A stretch of DNA of 64,000 nt from Streptomyces zhihengii (GTDB lineage: Bacteria; Actinomycetota; Actinomycetes; Streptomycetales; Streptomycetaceae). The stretch spans positions 3,643,501 to 3,707,500 of the forward strand of contig NZ_JAFEJA010000001.1 in assembly GCF_016919245.1 (NCBI RefSeq). Direction: 5' to 3'. A model generated the notes under the pieces. It was not told where the DNA came from, did no database searches, and saw only the letters and a list, made by a program, of their open reading frames with translations. Shown here in pieces: positions 51,994 through 63,987 of this stretch. Position 1 is the first letter of the stretch. Every line of letters begins with the position of its first letter. The position numbers and the translations under genes are program-made.

Positions 51994-52123
51994 GCGGGAT
52001 GCAGGCTCCCTCTGGACGCGCCATGCCCGCAGCCACTCACTCGTTCGTGTGGATGTGCTCAAGGCGTGCAACCCTCCAGCCCCCCAGGGGAGTCGACCGT
52101 CATGACGAGAGGAGGTGCCGCCA

Positions 52124-53317
52124 GTGATCGCGAACGTTTCGGCACACCGGCGGGCGAGCGCCTTCGCCCAGGCCTTGGAAGACCAGGCGGCCGAACAGCC
52201 CGAGGCCCCGGTCGAGGAGACCGGGCAGGAGCGGCTGCTCAGCCTGGCACACGGTCTCGGCGAACTGCCGAAACCGCAGATGGACCCCGAGGTCAAGGTG
52301 GTCCAGCGCGCACAGCTCGTGGCCGCCATGGAAGCGATGCTCATCGAGGGCGCCGCCGGCACAGGCGCGTCCACGGGCCCTACCGTGCCCGAGCAGCGGA
52401 CCCACGGCCGCGGCGCCCATCGGGCCTCCCCGCTCCGGAAGTTGCGGCCGCGTTCCCGGTGGTCGAAGGGGCTTGCGGCCGGCGGACTGACCGTGGGCGT
52501 GGCCGCGGGCGCGTTCAGCGGAGTGGCCGCTGCCAGTGGCGACGCCCTCCCGGGTGACTCGCTGTACGGGCTCAAGCGCGGCATGGAGGACTTCCGGCTG
52601 GTCCTCGCGGACGGCGACTCCGACCGCGGCGAGCTCTACCTCGACCAGGCCTCCACCCGGCTGAGCGAGGCCCGCCGCCTGATGGAGCGCGACCGCGCGG
52701 GCAGTCTGGACCACGAGTCGCTGAGCGAGATCCGCCGGGTGCTCACCGGCATGCGGCACGACGTCGGCGAGGGCCACCGGCTGCTGAGCGCCGCCTACGC
52801 CCGCGACGGCTCCCTCGGCCCGATCGCCACGCTCGACTCCTTCTCCCGCTCCCACCGCGACACCTGGAACGGCCTGCGCGACCGGCTCCCCGTCCAGCTC
52901 GCCGACGTCGGCGCCGACGTGAGCTCGGCCTTCGACGCCATAGACGAGGAGGTCGGGCCGCTCCAGTCCCTGCTGCCGCCCACCCCGCAGGGCGACGCCC
53001 CCGGATCCCGGACCCCGGGCACGGGCGAGGGGTCCGGCGGTGCCGCCGAGCCCGGCAGCGCGGCACCCTCCGCGCCCGGGCAGGAGAGCGGCCGGCCGGG
53101 CCAGGACACGGCACCCCGCCCGTCCGGGTCCAGCTCCGCCCCCGCCGACGACGGTCTGCTCGGCGGGAACACCGGCGGTCTGCTCGACCCGCCGCCGCAG
53201 CAGACCACGCCGTCCCCGTCCGGCAAGCAGTCGCAGGACCCCGTCCCCGACGTGACGATCCCGCCGCTGCTGCCGGGCATCCTCCCCGGCCTCGGCTTCG
53301 ACGCCGAGGACGAGTGA
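52124..53317 (+). CDS. rsbN: Anti-sigma factor RsbN (DUF5667)
   Basis: Membrane anti-sigma factor of about 397 residues that holds sigma-BldN inactive. The N-terminal ~100 residues are the cytoplasmic sigma-binding part (HRRASAFAQALEDQAAEQ). A single membrane helix is at about 120-140 (GLAAGGLTVGVAAGAFSGVAAA), followed by the external DUF5667 domain starting at the characteristic ALPGDSLYGLKRGMEDFRL, and a Pro/Ser/Gly-rich tail ending in LLPGILPGLGFDAEDE. GTG at 52124 is preferred over 52115 for its spacing from AGGAGG. Confidence 0.93.
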   Translation: MIANVSAHRRASAFAQALEDQAAEQPEAPVEETGQERLLSLAHGLGELPKPQMDPEVKVVQRAQLVAAMEAMLIEGAAGTGASTGPTVPEQRTHGRGAHRASPLRKLRPRSRWSKGLAAGGLTVGVAAGAFSGVAAASGDALPGDSLYGLKRGMEDFRLVLADGDSDRGELYLDQASTRLSEARRLMERDRAGSLDHESLSEIRRVLTGMRHDVGEGHRLLSAAYARDGSLGPIATLDSFSRSHRDTWNGLRDRLPVQLADVGADVSSAFDAIDEEVGPLQSLLPPTPQGDAPGSRTPGTGEGSGGAAEPGSAAPSAPGQESGRPGQDTAPRPSGSSSAPADDGLLGGNTGGLLDPPPQQTTPSPSGKQSQDPVPDVTIPPLLPGILPGLGFDAEDE

Positions 53318-53355
53318 CGGGCGGGCCACCAGCCCCGCCCCGCCGCACGGCAGGA

Positions 53356-53392
53356 GAAGGGGGCTTCCACCGGACCGGTGGAAGCCCCCTTC
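53356..53392. terminator. Hairpin between rsbN and the acyltransferase gene
   Basis: GAAGGGGGCTTCCACCGG (53356-53373) is fully complementary to 53375-53392; allowing a normal loop, the stem is about 16 bp. It sits between convergent gene ends and likely serves both. Confidence 0.85.
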
Positions 53393-53463
53393 CGCTGTCC
53401 CGGAACAAGCCGGAAGAAGCCGGGACAAGCCGCGGGAAGCCGGCGGCCGGGAGAGCTCCGAGG

Positions 53464-54585
53464 TCAGAAGAAGACCGAGCGCCGCTGCACCAGCAGCTTG
53501 TACAGCGTGTGCTGGATCTGCTCGCGCACCTGGTCGGTCAGGTTGAACATCAGCATCGGGTCCTCCGCCGCCTCCGGCGGATACCCGTCCGTCGCGATCG
53601 GCTCCCCGAACTGGATCGTCCACTTCGTCGGCAGCGGCACCGCGCCCAGCGGGCCCAGCCACGGGAAGGTCGGCGTGATCGGGAAGTACGGGATGCCCAG
53701 CACCCGCGCCAGCGTCTTGGCGTTGCCGATCATCGGGTAGATCTCCTCGGCCCCGACGATCGAACAGGGCACGATCGGCGCCCCCACCCGCATCGCCGTC
53801 GACACGAAGCCGCCCCGGCCGAAGCGCTGCAGCTTGTAGCGGTCGGAGAACGGCTTCCCGATGCCCTTGAACCCCTCCGGCATCACCCCGACGACCTCGC
53901 CCCGCGTGAGCAGCCGCTCCGCGTCCTCCGCGCACGCCAGCGTGTGCCCCGCCTTGCGGGCCAGTTCGTTGACCACCGGCAGCATGAACACCAGATCGGC
54001 GGCGAGCAGCCGCAGATGGCGCCCCGCCGGGTGGTTGTCGTGGACGGCCACCTGGAGCATCAGTCCGTCCAGCGGCAGCGTCCCTGAGTGGTTGGCCACC
54101 ACCAGCGCCCCGCCGTCGGACGGGATGTTCTCGATCCCCTTCACCTCGACGCGGAAGTAGTTCTCGTACAGCGGCCGGAGCAGCGACATCAGGACCTGGT
54201 CGGTGAGCTCCTCGTCGAAGCCGAACTCGTCGACCTCGTAGTCGCCGGTCAGCCGCTTGCGCAGAAACGCCAGACCGCCCGCGACCCGCCGCTCCCAGCT
54301 CCCGCCCGCCGCCGCGGGCGCCTCCTCGCCGGACGCGCCGTCCCCCGGCGCACCGGGCGACTCCCCCGGCTGCTCGGGCAGCGCGCTGACCACGTTCTCC
54401 CGGGCCCCCGCAGCGCGCCCCCGGGGCAGCCGTGCCGAGGCGGGCCGCTCGGCCGCCGCCGGCTCCCCGGCCGCGGCCTGGTCGGGCTTGTGGCGGCCCG
54501 TCCCGGCGGGGCGCCGCCGCGCCGGGCGCTGCGCGCCGCCGCGCGAACGGTCGTCGTCGAACGGAATGACCTTGGCGTCCGCCAT
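53464..54585 (-). CDS. Lysophospholipid acyltransferase-family protein
   Basis: Acyltransferase of about 373 residues (LPLAT, MGAT-like group). The first ~110 residues are disordered and charged. The catalytic His is in VVANHSGTLPLDG, with the Asp six residues on, as in this subgroup. GVMPEGFKGIGKP is the acceptor or phosphate motif and APIVPCSIVGAEEIYP follows. It probably acylates a glycerol- or lipid-linked acceptor at the membrane. ATG at 54585 with AAGGAG upstream. The epimerase gene lies just upstream on the same strand, suggesting an operon. Confidence 0.9.
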   Translation of the reverse strand: MADAKVIPFDDDRSRGGAQRPARRRPAGTGRHKPDQAAAGEPAAAERPASARLPRGRAAGARENVVSALPEQPGESPGAPGDGASGEEAPAAAGGSWERRVAGGLAFLRKRLTGDYEVDEFGFDEELTDQVLMSLLRPLYENYFRVEVKGIENIPSDGGALVVANHSGTLPLDGLMLQVAVHDNHPAGRHLRLLAADLVFMLPVVNELARKAGHTLACAEDAERLLTRGEVVGVMPEGFKGIGKPFSDRYKLQRFGRGGFVSTAMRVGAPIVPCSIVGAEEIYPMIGNAKTLARVLGIPYFPITPTFPWLGPLGAVPLPTKWTIQFGEPIATDGYPPEAAEDPMLMFNLTDQVREQIQHTLYKLLVQRRSVFF

Positions 54586-54665
54586 CGTCGGCTGTGCTCC
54601 TTGTCCGGCCGTTCCCCGGGCGTCCCCGGGCCTGTCCGCGCCTGTCGGGCGCCGTGCGCCGCCGC

Positions 54666-55727
54666 TCATCCGGTGCCGCGCGGCGCCCGCGCGCCGTGCC
54701 CGGCGGGCAGGGCCGCCGCCACCTGGTCGACCGCCCGCACCAGGGCCTCGGGCGGCAGCAGCCCCGGGCCCTTGCTGCGGGCGAAGTCCGTGAACGTCTC
54801 CGCCGTCGTGTACCGCGGGGTGAAACCCAGTGTCTCGCGCATCTGTACGGTGCTGACCACCCTGCCGTGGGTGAGCAGCCGGATCTGCTCGGGCGAGAAG
54901 TCCGTCATCCCGACCGTCCGCAGCGCCGAGCCGATCCAGGTCACGGCCGGCAGCAGCACCGGGACGGTGGGCCGCCCCAGCCGCCGCGAGCACTGCGACA
55001 GGGTGAGCACCCCGTCGCCGGCGATGTTGAAGGTGCCGCTGTTCAGCGTGCCCCGGCGCGGCTCGTGGAGCGCGATCCGCAGCACGTCGATCACATCGTC
55101 CTCGTGGACGAACTGGAGCCGGGGGTCGTAGCCGAAGACCGTCGGCATCACCGGCAGCGAGAAGAACTCCGCGAGCGGCGAATCCGCGCACGGCCCCAGG
55201 ATGTTCGCGAACCGCAGTACGCACACGGCCACGTCCGGACGGCGCCGGGCGAAGCCGCGCACATATCCCTCGACCTCCACCGCGTCCTTGGCGAAGCCGC
55301 CGCTCGGCAGCGACTTGGGCGGGGTCGTCTCCAGGAACACGGCGGGGTCGCGGGGCGCGGAGCCGTACACACTCGTGCTGGACTTGATCACCAGCCGCCG
55401 GACGGTCGGCGACTTCTGGCAGGCACCGAGAAGCTGCATGGTGCCGATGACGTTGGTCTCCTTCACCGACGTCCGGCCCCCGGCGCCCAGCGGTGTGCCG
55501 GTGACGTCGAGGTGCACCACGGTGTCCACGGCGTGCTCGGCGAGGACGCGGGCGATGGCCGGCTGGCGGATGTCGGCACGGACGAACTCGGCGCCGCCCA
55601 GTTGGTGTCCGGGCGTCTGCGCGTCGACCGCGATCACCCGGTCCACCTCGGGATCGCGCCCGATGCGGCGCACGAGACGGCCGCCGAGCTGCCGGGCCAC
55701 ACCGGTGACGAGCACGACCTTGCCCAA
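54666..55727 (-). CDS. NAD-dependent epimerase/dehydratase-family protein
   Basis: Extended SDR of 353 residues. The N-terminal Rossmann motif is VLVTGVARQLGGRLVRRIG (about 5-23), followed by the Asp of VIAVDAQ, then VIKSSTSVYGSAPRDP holding Ser/Tyr-like catalytic residues without the clear Tyr-x-x-x-Lys of epimerases, and LRFANILGPCADSPLAEFF. It may act on lipid or sugar substrates or be a non-catalytic relative. TTG at 55727 with GGGGAAGG nine bases upstream. Pairs with the acyltransferase gene. Confidence 0.9.
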   Translation of the reverse strand: MGKVVLVTGVARQLGGRLVRRIGRDPEVDRVIAVDAQTPGHQLGGAEFVRADIRQPAIARVLAEHAVDTVVHLDVTGTPLGAGGRTSVKETNVIGTMQLLGACQKSPTVRRLVIKSSTSVYGSAPRDPAVFLETTPPKSLPSGGFAKDAVEVEGYVRGFARRRPDVAVCVLRFANILGPCADSPLAEFFSLPVMPTVFGYDPRLQFVHEDDVIDVLRIALHEPRRGTLNSGTFNIAGDGVLTLSQCSRRLGRPTVPVLLPAVTWIGSALRTVGMTDFSPEQIRLLTHGRVVSTVQMRETLGFTPRYTTAETFTDFARSKGPGLLPPEALVRAVDQVAAALPAGHGARAPRGTG

Positions 55728-55910
55728 GATCAGCGCCTTCCCCTAGGTCCTTGCGTCACCGTAGCGCGTCGGTGTTGCGCTGTGATGACCGCACGGCGCA
55801 CTTTTGCCAGGACCTTTCATTTCACGCCCCTGCCCTGCCTCCAGGGCACTCCCAGGGCCCTCACGAAGCCCCTCCGGACGTGCCCGGGCGGGAATTCCCC
55901 CCGGACGCAC

Positions 55911-55945
55911 CTCGGCCCTCCCACCGGGACGGTGGGAGGGCCGAG
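55911..55945 (-). terminator. Terminator of the bS22-like gene
   Basis: CTCGGCCCTCCCACC (55911-55925) pairs with 55931-55945 across a 5-base loop, giving a 15-bp perfect stem 18 bases past the stop of the small gene on the minus strand. Confidence 0.85.
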
Positions 55946-55962
55946 AGACGGACAGCTGCCGC

Positions 55963-56061
55963 TTACTTCTTGTTGCGACGCTGAACGCGCGTGCGCTTGA
56001 GCAGCTTGCGGTGCTTCTTCTTGGCCATCCGCTTGCGCCGCTTCTTGATAACAGAGCCCAC
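55963..56061 (-). CDS. Small basic ribosomal protein bS22 (AURKAIP1/COX24-like)
   Basis: A gene of only 32 codons plus stop. The product begins [19 protein letters not shown] and continues [13 protein letters not shown]: almost half Lys and Arg, matching the actinobacterial protein described as bS22 in mycobacterial ribosomes and annotated as AURKAIP1/COX24-domain. GTG at 56061, with GAGGGTAG upstream. It has its own hairpin terminator. The TAA stop is rare among genes here and suits a highly expressed gene. Confidence 0.95.
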   Translation of the reverse strand: MGSVIKKRRKRMAKKKHRKLLKRTRVQRRNKK

Positions 56062-56183
56062 GACTACCCTCGCTCACTTCTCTTCACTCGGTGCGGGGCG
56101 TCTGGGCCCACACGACCTACGTCGGCCTAGCCTACCTGCCGCCGAGTGAGGGACGTAATCCGAGGGCAACCGACCGGCCCCCG

Positions 56184-56396
56184 TCACGCCGATTCCACCC
56201 CCACGAAGGATTCACGGAGATACTCGTGCACCGCTTGCTCCGGCACCCGGAAGGACCTCCCCACCCTGATCGCCGGCAGATGACCGCTGTGCACCAGGCG
56301 GTACACCGTCATCTTCGACACCCTCATCACCGAGGCGACTTCCGCCACGGTAAGGAACTTGACCTCGTTGAGAGGCCTTTCGTTGCCAGCTGTCAT
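56184..56396 (-). CDS. BldC-like MerR-type DNA-binding protein
   Basis: Protein of 70 residues: FLTVAEVASVMRVSKMTVYR, LVHSGHLPAIRVGRSFRVPE and QAVHEYLRES form the winged helix-turn-helix of the excisionase/BldC family. It is close in size to BldC but clearly a different sequence; in this conserved position it is the usual constitutive streptomycete paralogue. ATG at 56396 with AGGTGGG upstream. No phage integrase is near, so an excisionase role is unlikely. Confidence 0.92.
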   Translation of the reverse strand: MTAGNERPLNEVKFLTVAEVASVMRVSKMTVYRLVHSGHLPAIRVGRSFRVPEQAVHEYLRESFVGVESA

Positions 56397-56524
56397 GACC
56401 CACCTGTACCTTCCGCACCCGACGCGCACCGGCTTCCCCTCCGGTGACTCTTCGTCGCTGTGCGCTCACTGCCCAGACTAGGGGCGGGTGATGCGAGTGG
56501 GGAAGAGGAGCTGCAATCGGTCTC

Positions 56525-57328
56525 CTACTGTGACAGACGGGCCTGATTGAGCACATAGCGCGTGAGCGGCAGATAGTCGTCCGCCCGGACGGCGTCGTCG
56601 AGGGGCACCGCGACCGACACCCGGCCCTCCGCCTCCCCGACGAACAGGGCGGGATCGTCCGTATCGGCCAGCCCGATGGCCTCGATGCCCAGCTGACCTG
56701 CCCCGCAGACCCAGCCGTGGTCGCCGACGACCAGTTCCGGCAGCGGCCCTTCCCCCTCGGCCGCGGCCTCCAGCGCGAGCCGGACCGGCAGCGGCGAATG
56801 CGTGTGCGCACCGGGCCCGGCACCGGCCCCCTCACGGAGCAGCGCGACCCCCCGTACGTAGACGAGGGTGAGCGTACGTACGCCGAACCGGGTCGTTATG
56901 TCGACACTTCGCCCCTGCGCAGGGGTGAGAACAGGACATCCCGCCGCCGACACCGCGTCTGCGAGACCGGCGTAGAACCCCAGCAACCGGTGCGGATGCC
57001 CCGTACCGAACAGCACCGGGGCCCGCCGGCGCACCGCGTCCCCCAGCCGTCCGGCGAACGCGGACAGGGCCCGCAGCGTCAGCTCGGGGTCGATCACGTC
57101 GTCCCCGCGCACACAGGCCGGGTCCGCCGACACCCCGCACTTGGCCGCCATCAGCGCGATCAGCCGGCGCTCGCTCCACCGGGACACCGGGTCGAGCCCG
57201 ATGGTCACCCGCGGATCGCCGGCGGCGAACGCGCGATAGCTGCGCAGGCTCGTCTCCCGCGAGGTCGCCACGTCCCCGGCCAGCCGTGCGGCCAGCAGAT
57301 GCGCCCGCAGCGCAGTGGTGCTCAACAC
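56525..57328 (-). CDS. Phosphatase-annotated conserved protein
   Basis: Protein of 267 residues known in streptomycetes as a putative phosphatase, though I see no standard phosphatase motif. Conserved-looking parts are VLFGTGHPHRLLGFYAGLAD, LTPAQGRSVD and the glycine-rich LVVGDHGWVCGAGQLGIEAI. GTG at 57328 with GAGGGG upstream. It sits between the HTH gene and the AcuC-like gene, all on one strand, but a 128-base gap before the HTH gene argues against tight coupling. Confidence 0.85.
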   Translation of the reverse strand: MLSTTALRAHLLAARLAGDVATSRETSLRSYRAFAAGDPRVTIGLDPVSRWSERRLIALMAAKCGVSADPACVRGDDVIDPELTLRALSAFAGRLGDAVRRRAPVLFGTGHPHRLLGFYAGLADAVSAAGCPVLTPAQGRSVDITTRFGVRTLTLVYVRGVALLREGAGAGPGAHTHSPLPVRLALEAAAEGEGPLPELVVGDHGWVCGAGQLGIEAIGLADTDDPALFVGEAEGRVSVAVPLDDAVRADDYLPLTRYVLNQARLSQ

Positions 57329-57512
57329 CCCTCAGATGCTGGCGCAGTGGCCGGTCCGCTTGGCGAGAACCCCGGAAAACCCGCACAGTTGGCGTAATGA
57401 GGCCGCTGCCTGTCCGGCTGCGGCCCCCGGGAGCGGCCTAGGTCCTCAGCCCTCCGGGGCGTCGCGCCCGACGGAGGTGAACGCGGCCCACGGGGCGTCG
57501 CGGCCGACGGGA

Positions 57513-58688
57513 TCAGGCCAGCAGACCGCGCAGCGGGAACACCGCCCGGCGGGTCGCCAGGATCGCCTGGTCGAGCCGGTCGCCCGGGTCGTAGCCCTCG
57601 TCCCAGCCCTTCCAGCGCACCGGCCACCGGCCGTCGGTCATCCGCCCGGGCGCCAGCCGCCGGGTCCGCGCGTACACCTCGTCCCGCCAGGACGACGGGA
57701 TCACCGACCCCGGGTCCACCGGCTGGTGCGCGGCGATCCCGACCAGGTGCGTCCAGGACCGGGGCACCACGTCCACGATCTCGTAACCGCCGCCGCCGAG
57801 CGCGATCCACTTCCCGTCCGCGCAGGAGTGGGCGAGGTCGTGACACGCCTCCTGGATCGCGCGCTGGGCGTCGAGCGAGACCGCCAGATGCGCCAGCGGG
57901 TCCTCGAAGTGGGTGTCCGCGCCGTGCTGGGTGACGAGCACCTGCGGCCGGAAGTCCGCGAGCAGTTCGGGGACCACGGCGTGGAACGCGCGCAGCCACC
58001 CCTCGTCGCCGGTCCCCGCGGGCAGCGCCAGATTGACGGCCGAGCCCTCGCCCGCGCCCTTGCCGCCGGTCTCCTCCGGCCAGCCGGTCTGCGGGAACAG
58101 CGTGCGCGGATGCTCGTGCAGGGAGATCGTCAGCACCCTCGGGTCGTCCCAGAACGCGGCCTGCACGCCGTCGCCGTGGTGGACGTCCACGTCCACGTAC
58201 GCGACCCGCTCGGCGCCCAGTTCCAGCAGCCGGGCGATGGCCAGCGAGGCGTCGTTGTAGACGCAGAACCCGGACGCGGCACCCGGCATCGCGTGGTGGA
58301 GCCCACCCGCGAAGTTCACCGCGTGCCCGGCCTCACCGCGCCACACGGCCTCCGCCGCGCCCACCGACTGCCCGGCGATCAGCGCGGACGCCTCGTGCAT
58401 ACCGGCGAACGCCGGGTCGTCGACGGTGCCGAGCCCGTACGCCTGGTCGGCGCCGTGCGGGTCCGCCGACGCCGCGCGGACCGCGGCGACGTAGTCGGCC
58501 CGGTGCACGAGCCGGAGAGTGGAGTCACCCGCCGACTTCGCCGACACCACGTCCATCGCCCGGTCGAGCCCGTACGCCCGCACCAGCCCCATGGTCAGTG
58601 CGAGCCGCACCGGATCCATCGGATGGCTGTCCCCGAAGTCATACTTCGTTACCGCCTCGTCCCACATCAACAACCCGCGGCCGCTCAT
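57513..58688 (-). CDS. AcuC-like histone-deacetylase-family protein
   Basis: Zinc-dependent deacetylase fold of about 391 residues, close to acetoin-utilisation protein AcuC. The active site shows GGLHHAMPGAASGFCVYND (tandem His), YVDVDVHHGDGVQ with the metal Asp/His, VTQHGADTHFEDPL and ALGGGGYE. It likely removes acyl groups from lysine of metabolic enzymes such as acyl-CoA synthetases (known for AcuC; inferred here). ATG at 58688 chosen; a GTG at 58697 is possible. Its 5' end overlaps the MFS gene by 50 bases. Confidence 0.93.
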   Translation of the reverse strand: MSGRGLLMWDEAVTKYDFGDSHPMDPVRLALTMGLVRAYGLDRAMDVVSAKSAGDSTLRLVHRADYVAAVRAASADPHGADQAYGLGTVDDPAFAGMHEASALIAGQSVGAAEAVWRGEAGHAVNFAGGLHHAMPGAASGFCVYNDASLAIARLLELGAERVAYVDVDVHHGDGVQAAFWDDPRVLTISLHEHPRTLFPQTGWPEETGGKGAGEGSAVNLALPAGTGDEGWLRAFHAVVPELLADFRPQVLVTQHGADTHFEDPLAHLAVSLDAQRAIQEACHDLAHSCADGKWIALGGGGYEIVDVVPRSWTHLVGIAAHQPVDPGSVIPSSWRDEVYARTRRLAPGRMTDGRWPVRWKGWDEGYDPGDRLDQAILATRRAVFPLRGLLA

Positions 58689-59871
58689 GACCGCCACCGT
58701 ATCGGGCGTCGTCCGATCCGAACGACCGGGCGTACACGAGCGTCGCCAGCACCAGCACCATCGGCACCAGCATCGCCCCGCGGTAGCTCCAGGCGTCGCC
58801 GAGCGCGCCCACCAGGGGCGAGCCGACCAGGAAGCCCACGTAGTTGAAGACGTTCAGCCGCGCCACGGCCGCGTCGCTCCGCCCGGGGGCGAGCCGGCCC
58901 GCCGCGGCGAACGTCTGCGGCACGATCACGCAGAGCCCCAGCCCGAGCAGGGTGAAGCCCACCATGCCCGCCCAGGGCCCGGGCGCCACGGCCACCACGG
59001 CGAAGCCGGCGGCCGCCAGCAGCGTCCCGCACCGGACCACCGCCACCGCGCCGAACCGCCGCACCCCCAGGTCCCCGACGGTCCGCCCGATCAGCGTGGT
59101 GACCATGTACGCGTTGTACGGCACGGTCGCCAGCTCCTCCGAGCTGCCGAGCACGTCCTCCAGATACTTGGCGCTCCAGTTGGAGACGGTCGAGTCCCCG
59201 ATGTACGCGAAGGTCATCACCAGACACAGCGGCATCAGCAGGGCGAACGGCACTCCGGAGCCGGCGGCCGCGCCGGGGCCGGCGTCCTGCGGGCCGGTGT
59301 CCGCGCCGTCGGTGCCGGTCGTGTACCAGCGGCTCGCGACCAGTGCCGCCGGCACGAGCACCAGGACGGGCGGCAGGTACGAGGTGAGGAGGGCCAGGTC
59401 CTCATGGGCGCCGACCCAGGCCAGGGAGGCGCCGGCGATCCCGCCGAGGCTGTAGGCGGCGTGGAAGCCGAGCATGATGCTCCGGCCGTAGGCCCGCTGC
59501 AGACTGACGCCCAGCATGTTCATGGAGGCGTCCAGCGCTCCGACCGCGAGCCCGAACACGCCCAGCGCGACGGCCACGTGCCACACCTCGCGCCCGCCGG
59601 CCACACCGAGCAGCGAGAGCAGGACCACCGGCTGGGACCAGCGCAGCACCGCGCCCGGCGGGAGCCGCCGCACCATGTGCCCGGTCAGCACGCTGCCGGC
59701 ACCGGCCAGGACGGGCACGGCGGCGAGGAAGAGGGGAAGCAGGGCGTCGGATATCCCGTACCGGTCCTGCACGGCCGGTATCCGGGTCACCAGCAGGGCG
59801 AACGCCACGCCCTGCGAGAAGAAGCTGAACGCCAGGGAGACCCGCCCCTGACGCAGCCGCGCGTCTGTCAT
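58639..59871 (-). CDS. MFS transporter
   Basis: Major facilitator superfamily permease of 410 residues with about twelve hydrophobic segments (VSLAFSFFSQGVAFALLV, LLPLFLAAVPVLAGAGSVL, through MVLVLATLVYARSF). A loop after helix 6 holds a Gly/Ala-rich linker with GTDGADTGPQ. It resembles the FucP/YbjJ-like drug or sugar proton antiporters. ATG at 59871. It ends 50 bases inside the AcuC-like gene on the same strand, so those two genes are tightly coupled. Substrate unknown. Confidence 0.93.
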   Translation of the reverse strand: MTDARLRQGRVSLAFSFFSQGVAFALLVTRIPAVQDRYGISDALLPLFLAAVPVLAGAGSVLTGHMVRRLPPGAVLRWSQPVVLLSLLGVAGGREVWHVAVALGVFGLAVGALDASMNMLGVSLQRAYGRSIMLGFHAAYSLGGIAGASLAWVGAHEDLALLTSYLPPVLVLVPAALVASRWYTTGTDGADTGPQDAGPGAAAGSGVPFALLMPLCLVMTFAYIGDSTVSNWSAKYLEDVLGSSEELATVPYNAYMVTTLIGRTVGDLGVRRFGAVAVVRCGTLLAAAGFAVVAVAPGPWAGMVGFTLLGLGLCVIVPQTFAAAGRLAPGRSDAAVARLNVFNYVGFLVGSPLVGALGDAWSYRGAMLVPMVLVLATLVYARSFGSDDARYGGGHERPRVVDVGRGGNEV

Positions 59872-59914
59872 GGCCGCACAGCGTAGGCCCGCGGCCTACC
59901 GGGCGGTAGACGGA

Positions 59915-60559
59915 TCACACGAGCAGTGCGAGAAGCTCCTTCATGTCGGCGAAGCAGCCCTTGGCACCCGTGAGGTCACCGGCGGTCGTCATGGCGGTGA
60001 AGCCGTACACGTCCATGCCCGCGGCCAGGGCGGCGGCGACCCCGAGCCGGCTGTCCTCGACGACGACACAGCGCTCGGGTGCCACCCCCATCTGCCGGGC
60101 GGCGTACAGGAACAGGTCGGGATCCGGCTTGCCCCGGCCCACGTCCTGCGCGCTGAAGACGACGGAGTCGTCGAACCACCGGTCCAGGCCGGTCCTGCGG
60201 TGGCCGACCCTGATGCGCTCATGGCTCCCGGAGGAGGCCACGCAGTACGGGATCCCGTCGGCCCGCAGCGCCCCCAGCACGTCCTCCACGCCCTCGACGG
60301 CGCTCAGTTCCCGCTCGAACGCCTCGAAGGTACGGGCGTGGAGCGTGGCGTCGAAGTCCGCCGGCAGCGCCTGCCCCGTCCGCTCCCGCACCAGATCGTG
60401 CACCCGGTGCACGGCGGAGCCCATGTAGTCGCGCAGGGAGTCCTCGTAGGACGTGGGGTGCCCCAGCTCGGTGAGATAGCCGGCGAGGATGACATTGGCG
60501 ATCGGCTCGCTGTCGACGAGCACACCGTCGTTGTCGAAGATGACGAGGTCATAGCGCAT
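59915..60559 (-). CDS. HAD-family phosphatase (phosphoglycolate-phosphatase-like)
   Basis: HAD subfamily IA hydrolase of 214 residues. Motif I is LVIFDNDGVLVDSEP at the N-terminus (Asn in place of the common Cys/Leu between the two Asp); motif II is VASSGSHER; Lys and motif III/IV are GRGKPDPDLF and VVVEDSRLGVAAALAAGM. The helical cap (about 16-85) fits beta-phosphoglucomutase or small phosphatases. ATG at 60559. Next to the MFS gene on the same strand, with a 43-base gap. Confidence 0.93.
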   Translation of the reverse strand: MRYDLVIFDNDGVLVDSEPIANVILAGYLTELGHPTSYEDSLRDYMGSAVHRVHDLVRERTGQALPADFDATLHARTFEAFERELSAVEGVEDVLGALRADGIPYCVASSGSHERIRVGHRRTGLDRWFDDSVVFSAQDVGRGKPDPDLFLYAARQMGVAPERCVVVEDSRLGVAAALAAGMDVYGFTAMTTAGDLTGAKGCFADMKELLALLV

Positions 60560-60625
60560 GTGTCCGACCCTATCGACCGCCCTGGACCGGATCGCCGCGG
60601 CCCGCATCGGGCCGTGAACGCAGAA

Positions 60626-60652
60626 AAGCCCCGGAACAGTGTTCCGGGGCTT
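60626..60652 (-). terminator. rrn operon terminator
   Basis: AAGCCCCGGAACA pairs with TGTTCCGGGGCTT around a minimal loop. On the minus strand the stem is followed by TTTTC, so it is a classic rho-independent terminator just after 5S rRNA. Confidence 0.9.
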
Positions 60653-60664
60653 CCCCACAATGAT

Positions 60665-60781
60665 TGTTCGGCGGCGTCCTACTCTCCCACAGGGTCCCCC
60701 CTGCAGTACCATCGGCGCTGAAAGGCTTAGCTTCCGGGTTCGGAATGTAACCGGGCGTTTCCCTAACGCTATGACCACCGA
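60665..60781 (-). rRNA. 5S ribosomal RNA
   Basis: Reading leftwards from about 60781, TTTCGGTGGTCATAGCGTTA through CCGAACCCGGAAGCTAAG and GGTACTGCAGGGGGGACC to GAGAGTAGGACGCCGCCGAA is the full actinobacterial 5S sequence, about 117 bases. Exact ends are within a few bases. Confidence 0.95.
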
Positions 60782-60850
60782 AACACTATGAAGATGTCGA
60801 ACTACCAGCCGTCAAAGGCGAGTTCGTTACTTCAGAACTAACACAGTGGA

Positions 60851-60858
60851 CGCGAGCA
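60851..60858 (-). other. 23S processing-stem, 3' arm
   Basis: CGCGAGCA on the plus strand pairs with TGCTCGCG at 63993-64000, the last bases of the window. The two flank 23S and extend its terminal helix, forming the long-range stem that RNase III cuts in rRNA maturation. Confidence 0.7.
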
Positions 60859-60861
60859 ACT

Positions 60862-63987
<3,126 letters not shown>

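Noticed and set aside
56184..56396. Excisionase of a mobile element
   Set aside because: No integrase, attachment repeat or phage gene is near, and the position is conserved in streptomycete chromosomes.
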